A DNA stretch of 6,668 nucleotides from DASWIV01 sp036397475 (GTDB lineage: Bacteria; JAJVIF01; JAPKYR01): positions 1 through 6,668 of the forward strand of contig DASWIV010000274.1 of NCBI GenBank assembly GCA_036397475.1. Reading direction: 5' to 3'. Below, piece by piece: positions 1-4,379 of this stretch; position 1 is the first letter of the stretch; every line of letters begins with the position of its first letter. The notes under the pieces were generated by a model. That model had not been told where the DNA came from, did no database searches, and saw nothing but the letters and a program-made list of their open reading frames with translations. A program made the position numbers and the translations under genes.

Positions 1-1343
1 AGAACGATGTTCTGGCATCGTACTTCAGAGTCGAGCTGCCGGTATCACCAACGCAGGGGAATCAAACTCCCGATTGCGATCTGGCAGTTGTGACCCCCAT
101 GCCCGCGAGCGACTGGGGATTAATACCTGTCGAATTCGACGCGTCAGGTTCAACCGATCCCGATGGCGACCCACTGATGTATGAATGGGATTTCGATGAC
201 GATGGAATATTCGGAGACTCATACGATTCAGGTACGGATGAAAATCCGATCAAGAATTACTCGAGTACGTACCAGGATCAGGTAAGCGTTCGTGTGACTG
301 ATGACGGGGGGGCGTCGAGCGAATGCAATGAAAATATCGATGTGACAGTATCATCCAGCAAAAATATCTCACTTCGGACAGATGCCGAAGCGAGAGATTT
401 AGGTGTCGATCCAAATGATGGAAATCTATTGATCATTTACGAAGATGGGCAGGTGTGGGAATACACGCTATCCACGCAGTACCTGCAGTCGAGCGCGACG
501 AATCTTTTCACAGCGGAAGTTGTGCCGTGGACATCCACCGGTGAATTGTGTAATGGATTTGTCGATGTCGCTCCGAATGGAAACATTTTCTGTTCCGCTG
601 CACAGGGAGGAAGCTTCCCTGACGCGTGGCCTGCACAATTATTCACTTCATCGGGAAGTCCACTGGGCATGGCGCCGTCGCCGGGATTCGGGGCGGTTGT
701 TCCGGATGTATTCATTTATTCCGGATCCAGTGGATATGCGAACTACTCGGTTGTCATGGCACCTTCGGATGGATCGGGCGGCAATTACCAGAACAATATG
801 TACCGCGTAACGCCTACAGGAAGCCAGTGGGCCCAGAATTATTATGACGACGGCCCGCAGCCAGCTCCGCCGACCGGAATCGACGAGGTATATCTCGGAT
901 GGGTAACGGGAGCTGAAGCGCGGGACGGTCAGAGGTTCTGGGTGATAGAGGACGATCCGGAGTATTACGCGTCGCGGTGGGACCAGTATTCATTCTTCTA
1001 TTACCGTTATGATGATCAGTATTTCGGGACAGGCTCTCAGGGCGATGCGGACGATACGTGGAATCTTGCGATAGATTTGACGATGGATTCATCAAGCAGG
1101 ATTTATGTACTGGATGAATTGTCGTCGGGCCAGGCGCGGATCAAGATTTTTACGGAGGGAAATCCGGGTACCGCGCTCACGGATAACGCGGCGGGTGATT
1201 CGAGCACGATCAGTGAGTCGCCGATTGCGATAGAGGGGACGGCGTATGAGGATTCGACATATGGGAATCTGTTATTTGTACTCCATGGGAATGGATTACC
1301 GAGCAAGTTGAGTGTGTTCTTTATGTCAGAATTCGGATTCTGA
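1..1343 (+). CDS. PKD-domain secreted protein with C-terminal propeller-like domain (5' end cut by window)
   Basis: The reading frame is open from the left edge (first whole codon at 3) to TGA at 1341-1343, so the ATG at 90 is internal; it has no Shine-Dalgarno and lies inside the PKD domain. Visible order: bases 3-44 encode the end of an N-terminal module (N-D-V-L-A-S-Y-F-R-V-E-L-P), matching residues 398-410 of the gene at 1792. Bases 72-353 encode a PKD domain (FDASGSTDPDGD, then WDFDDDGIFGD, ending VSVRVTDDGG). Bases 360-1340 encode a C-terminal domain with blade-like segments such as D-L-G-V-D-P-N-D-G-N-L-L-I-I-Y and S-S-R-I-Y-V-L-D-E-L-S-S. PKD domains are extracellular beta-sandwiches usually involved in protein or carbohydrate contacts. 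The protein is a divergent paralogue of its downstream neighbour and is probably also an envelope lipoprotein, but its N-terminus is not in view. No enzyme motif was seen; the function is unknown. Confidence 0.93.
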   Translation, partial: NDVLASYFRVELPVSPTQGNQTPDCDLAVVTPMPASDWGLIPVEFDASGSTDPDGDPLMYEWDFDDDGIFGDSYDSGTDENPIKNYSSTYQDQVSVRVTDDGGASSECNENIDVTVSSSKNISLRTDAEARDLGVDPNDGNLLIIYEDGQVWEYTLSTQYLQSSATNLFTAEVVPWTSTGELCNGFVDVAPNGNIFCSAAQGGSFPDAWPAQLFTSSGSPLGMAPSPGFGAVVPDVFIYSGSSGYANYSVVMAPSDGSGGNYQNNMYRVTPTGSQWAQNYYDDGPQPAPPTGIDEVYLGWVTGAEARDGQRFWVIEDDPEYYASRWDQYSFFYYRYDDQYFGTGSQGDADDTWNLAIDLTMDSSSRIYVLDELSSGQARIKIFTEGNPGTALTDNAAGDSSTISESPIAIEGTAYEDSTYGNLLFVLHGNGLPSKLSVFFMSEFGF

Positions 1344-1350
1344 TAAATTG

Positions 1351-1419
1351 CCATCAGGGAAGATGGTTGGGTGTTACAGGCAAGCCCGCATCCTTTGTAA
1401 CCCATGCTTTATGCGTGGG
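1351..1419 (+). other. Hairpins downstream of the first gene, two mutually exclusive
   Basis: Three stems can be drawn. CCATC 1351-1355 pairs with GATGG 1362-1366. GGGT plus TTACA (1369-1372 and 1374-1378, one bulged G at 1373) pairs with TGTAACCC 1396-1403. CCCATGC 1401-1407 pairs with GCGTGGG 1413-1419 around a five-base loop, with one G-T wobble. The second and third stems both use CCC at 1401-1403, so they cannot form together. No T run follows directly, so this is not an intrinsic terminator; it may protect a 3' end or be chance. Confidence 0.3.
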
Positions 1420-1477
1420 AAAGGTGAAAGTGCAGAGGGTTAATCTTTTTTGAACTCGATTCGGATTTTGATCCTAC

Positions 1478-1567
1478 ACCTGCAAAAGAGTACCGTTCAT
1501 CAAATGGCGAAACCGACGCATACCTGTCATGATTCCCGTCGGATGGAAACTGGTAGTCGGTACAGGT
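1478..1567 (+). other. Nested inverted-repeat element, possible structured RNA or DNA site
   Basis: Three nested pairings are visible: ACCT 1478-1481 with AGGT 1564-1567, GTACCG 1490-1495 with CGGTAC 1558-1563 (six perfect pairs), and CCGACG 1513-1518 with CGTCGG 1537-1542 (six perfect pairs). The innermost left arm can instead pair as ACCGAC 1512-1517 with GTCGGT 1556-1561, which competes with the middle stem. The element lies between the first gene and the promoter candidate of the second, so it would be transcribed only from an upstream start or by read-through. No known riboswitch or small RNA family was recognised. Confidence 0.3.
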
Positions 1568-1582
1568 CTTAATCCGTTAATG

Positions 1583-1626
1583 ATACCAGTGTGGTATTAC
1601 CGGGAATTGATAAAGTGTGGTAAAAT
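1583..1626 (+). promoter_or_regulatory. Possible extended -10 promoter with adjacent palindrome
   Basis: TGGTAAAAT at 1618-1626 fits an extended -10 (TG, one base, then TAAAAT, one mismatch to TATAAT). No good -35 lies 16 to 18 bases upstream: TTGATA at 1607-1612 is only 8 bases away. Transcription from here would start near 1633 and give a leader of about 160 bases. Just upstream, ATACCA 1583-1588 and TGGTAT 1592-1597 form a perfect palindrome around GTG, and AGTGTGGTA occurs twice (1588-1596 and 1614-1622), the second copy overlapping the -10. That arrangement would suit an operator, but this is inference, and the promoter preferences of the host are unknown. Confidence 0.3.
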
Positions 1627-1776
1627 ATATTCGGGCACTCGCACAATCAATATTATTCAGAGAATTCTGGGTATCTAAGTAATCGGACACCATGACAAGC
1701 TGATGTGATTATTCTGTATGCGTTTTCAGGCTGGCAGTCCTGCAGCGTGTACAGTACGGTCCAAAATTTTTTTTTC

Positions 1777-1781
1777 AGGAG
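1777..1781 (+). promoter_or_regulatory. Ribosome binding site of the lipoprotein gene
   Basis: AGGAG lies 10 bases before the ATG at 1792. It decides the start: the frame is open further upstream to an ATG at 1705, but that one has no comparable site, and starting at 1792 puts a lipoprotein signal peptide exactly at the N-terminus. A run of nine T (1767-1775) precedes the site by one base. Confidence 0.8.
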
Positions 1782-1791
1782 TAAAATAACC

Positions 1792-4305
1792 ATGCGTCCT
1801 ACGCCCAACTCACTGCTCACGGCCCTATTCATTTGCATTTTTTTCGTGAGCTGCTCTGGAGGAAGTGCCCCTTTACAGCCCGGTCTGGAAGATGAAACCA
1901 CCGAAACAAGCGGACAGAAGTCAGTAGTGAGTGCTCCGAACCTGTGGGGTTACTATGATGTGGAAATAGACCCGCTTACGGAGGAGGTATTCGTTTCACA
2001 GGACCGCAGCGGGATGTTCACCGCCAATGTGACAACATTTCTTAACAGCAATCCTGCCACCCTTGGCTTCGCGGTAAAGGAAGTAGTCCCCGGGCAGAAT
2101 TTCACCGATGTCGACATTGATGTCAGTATTACGCATCCGTTCAGCGGACTTCCGCAGTACAACGGGTACGATGTCAGGGGGATTTTCATAGGAGACCAGT
2201 CCGCTACGTTGAGCTACGATGACGAGGTCAAATATCCCCGTCTCGGCATCGATCAGATGATCACCAAAGATCCGGACGACGCTCCGGGGATACATTTCAG
2301 CGACGCCGACGGGTACACCCGCTGGTTCAATCCAACGGAGTTCAAGGTCGCCGGATTGCATGGATATCTTCCGGGATTATTTTCAACAATCGGATTCAAG
2401 GGAACCGCGACGATCAACGGATACAAATATTTCGGAGACAGCCTTGGCACCAGCGATTTTCTGATGCAATACCTGAATTCCGTAAATTCGGATGATGGAG
2501 TATTTTCATCGGGTAAGACCAACACTCGAAATTACTATCTCCGTTTTCCGGATTTGAAGGGGATCAAGTTCAATTACGCGGTAATCGCAAACTGGAAGAA
2601 TGAATCGACACATCCGTCCAACGCACCCGAAGCTCTCGCGTGCAGGGCAACTGTGACGGAAAACCTGTGGTATCAGGACGCCGACAACAATGGCGGACAC
2701 CTGGTAACTGAAATTGAAATCTTCGACTGGAATTCAGATGTCGACCCGGACCAGGTCATGCGGGATTATAAAATCTATATCGACAGTACCGTTCTGGATT
2801 CCACGTACGAGTTATCCCTTGACGAAATGAAGCCTATCGCGCAACAGGGCAGGATCTTCAAGTACGGGATCTCGATCCTCGCCGATAATGTCCCGTGGCC
2901 AACCGGCAATGAATTCTGGGTGATAGTTGAGTATCCGTCCAAAGGATATTTCAACGATCCCGGAGTCATCAATTACGCGCAGCCGGATCCGCTCGCGTCG
3001 TTTTTCCGATTCGATCTTCCTGTAGCCGGCGCTCCATTCGGGAGCCCGCCAGTGTGCGATCTGCAGGTCGATCCTGCCAATCCGATGCCTTATTCTGATT
3101 TCGCGCCGGCTGCCGTTACATTCGATGCGTCCGGTTCTTATGATCCGGATACGTACGACGAATTATTTTATTCATGGGATTTCAATGACGACGGAATATT
3201 TGACGGACCCGGCGATGAGTATGTTGGCCCTGCGGCTACTCCAACTCATTATTATGACGCGAGTTCGACAGATAACGTTAGCGTAAAGGTTACGGATGGA
3301 AATCTCGGAGAATCGATCTGTTCATTGACGAATATCGATGTCACCGCTTTTCAATCCAGGAATATACCTCTGCGGACCGGGGTCGATGCCGTGGATCTGG
3401 CGGTTGATCCGGTTACGGGCGATATGTTTGTCGTTTATGCCGATAAACTGACGTATCGCTATGACCTTGATAACGGGTATTCATCGGGGGCAATTTTCGC
3501 AGGAGCGCCTCCATTTGCGGGCACCCCGTATATCGTTGACCTTGGCACAAACGGATACATGCTGACCGGAGGTACATACAGCATTTATACGGCGTCGTGG
3601 GCGTATGATAATGCTGGCGCATACATAAGCATACAGTTCGGTGGGCTTGGATGGATGCAGAATTTTGTAGATGTGACTGCGATGTCTCCAAACGGCAGTT
3701 TTGTTAATGACCTTGGTATTCTCAAGGGTGGAGTCAACACCAGTCCCCCGAACGAACGAGTAATCGAGCTGCACAGGTTCCCATCACCCATATACCCGTC
3801 GACAGGAGTATCGTACAAGTACCAGTTTACAGGCAACCAGTTCGATGGTGAAGACAGGATTTATTACCTGTATGTTGTTGGAATCGAAAACGATCTGAAT
3901 GAAGATTCGATCTGGGTACTTGAGACAGCCAACGATTTTGGAGTCTCAAAATGGGACCTTACAACAGCGACCAATGAGCTTACTTACGCGAACGTATTTT
4001 TCGGTCAGGGTGGCGCGTTCCAGAGCGACGAGACCAATGAATTCAACGACCCGAAAGATATCACAAGGGACAATACAAACCGGTTGTTCATTCTCGATAT
4101 TCTCTCATCCGCCGAGCCGTCGGTGAAAGTGTGGGAAGTCACTGATGATGTGCCTGCTAACCTTGGCGCATTCGGAGATTCGACAGATATTTCGGGAACG
4201 GCGATGAGGATAGAAGGCAGCGATTACGATGGCAAAATTGTGGTGCTGCACGATAACGGCGCTACCGATATGGTGAGTGTTTTTCAGCCGGTAGAGATGC
4301 CATAA
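1792..4305 (+). CDS. Envelope lipoprotein: unnamed N-terminal module, PKD domain, propeller-like C-terminus
   Basis: The gene encodes 837 residues, ending in TAA. Residues 1-20 are a type II signal peptide: basic start (MRPTP), hydrophobic core (LLTALFICIFF) and a lipobox-like FVSC with cysteine 21 as lipid anchor; Ser22 at +2 would, by the enterobacterial rule, favour the outer membrane. Residues 22-51 are a low-complexity linker. Residues 52-410 form an unnamed module with G-Y-T-R-W-F-N at 174-180, FNYAVIANW at 260-268, HPSNAPEA at 274-281 and DPLASFFRFDLP at 399-410. Residues 419-518 are a PKD domain (FDASGSYDPD from 444); D463-x-N465-x-D467-G468-x-x-D471 matches a calcium-loop pattern. 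Residues 523-837 look like an irregular beta-propeller, with blade-like segments DLAVDPVTGDMFVVY and N-R-L-F-I-L-D-I-L-S-S. It is a full-length paralogue of the gene to its left. No catalytic motif was seen; a binding or surface-display role is inferred. Confidence 0.93.
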   Translation: MRPTPNSLLTALFICIFFVSCSGGSAPLQPGLEDETTETSGQKSVVSAPNLWGYYDVEIDPLTEEVFVSQDRSGMFTANVTTFLNSNPATLGFAVKEVVPGQNFTDVDIDVSITHPFSGLPQYNGYDVRGIFIGDQSATLSYDDEVKYPRLGIDQMITKDPDDAPGIHFSDADGYTRWFNPTEFKVAGLHGYLPGLFSTIGFKGTATINGYKYFGDSLGTSDFLMQYLNSVNSDDGVFSSGKTNTRNYYLRFPDLKGIKFNYAVIANWKNESTHPSNAPEALACRATVTENLWYQDADNNGGHLVTEIEIFDWNSDVDPDQVMRDYKIYIDSTVLDSTYELSLDEMKPIAQQGRIFKYGISILADNVPWPTGNEFWVIVEYPSKGYFNDPGVINYAQPDPLASFFRFDLPVAGAPFGSPPVCDLQVDPANPMPYSDFAPAAVTFDASGSYDPDTYDELFYSWDFNDDGIFDGPGDEYVGPAATPTHYYDASSTDNVSVKVTDGNLGESICSLTNIDVTAFQSRNIPLRTGVDAVDLAVDPVTGDMFVVYADKLTYRYDLDNGYSSGAIFAGAPPFAGTPYIVDLGTNGYMLTGGTYSIYTASWAYDNAGAYISIQFGGLGWMQNFVDVTAMSPNGSFVNDLGILKGGVNTSPPNERVIELHRFPSPIYPSTGVSYKYQFTGNQFDGEDRIYYLYVVGIENDLNEDSIWVLETANDFGVSKWDLTTATNELTYANVFFGQGGAFQSDETNEFNDPKDITRDNTNRLFILDILSSAEPSVKVWEVTDDVPANLGAFGDSTDISGTAMRIEGSDYDGKIVVLHDNGATDMVSVFQPVEMP

Positions 4306-4330
4306 GATAAAGTTGATTCAGAAATTCGTA

Positions 4331-4379
4331 GCATACACAAACTTGTTTGTGTGTGCTTTTTTTTTTATTTTTTTTTTTT
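4331..4379 (+). terminator. Rho-independent terminator of the lipoprotein gene
   Basis: GCATACACAAAC 4331-4342 pairs with GTTTGTGTGTGC 4345-4356 over 12 pairs with one wobble; the nominal two-base gap means the closing C-G pair probably opens. It is followed by ten T (4357-4366), one A and twelve T (4368-4379). It starts 25 bases after the stop at 4305. On the opposite strand the stem is not followed by a U tract, so it should not terminate the convergent gene. The T tract runs into that gene's stop codon (4378-4380). Confidence 0.93.

Larger units (their letters stand above)
1344..1791. other. Intergenic region without a gene, rich in inverted repeats
   Basis: This 448-base gap between the two tandem paralogues contains no credible coding frame in any of the six frames, no tRNA-like fold and no riboswitch class that I can recognise. 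It does hold hairpins just after the first gene, a larger nested inverted-repeat element, a short palindrome beside a promoter-like sequence, a run of nine T (1767-1775) and the ribosome binding site of the next gene. There is no canonical terminator behind the first gene: the only T run near it (1446-1451) is not preceded by a stem. Read-through into the second gene is therefore possible. Confidence 0.7.

Noticed and set aside
1369..1567. Known riboswitch in the gap between the tandem genes
   Set aside because: No conserved core of a class I know (for example GEMM c-di-GMP, cobalamin or TPP) could be matched, and the downstream gene is a structural lipoprotein without a metabolic cue.
1607..1626. 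TTGATA (1607-1612) with TAAAAT (1621-1626) as a classical -35/-10 promoter
   Set aside because: The spacer is only 8 bases, far below the usual 16-18; only the extended -10 reading was kept, at low confidence.
1705..1791. Upstream in-frame ATG at 1705 as start of the lipoprotein
   Set aside because: It lacks a Shine-Dalgarno and would put 29 residues in front of a clear lipoprotein signal peptide; ATG 1792 has AGGAG and gives a signal peptide at the very N-terminus.
4331..4379. Bidirectional terminator for both convergent genes
   Set aside because: Read on the - strand, the stem is followed by TACGAATTTC, without a U tract, so only + strand termination is supported.
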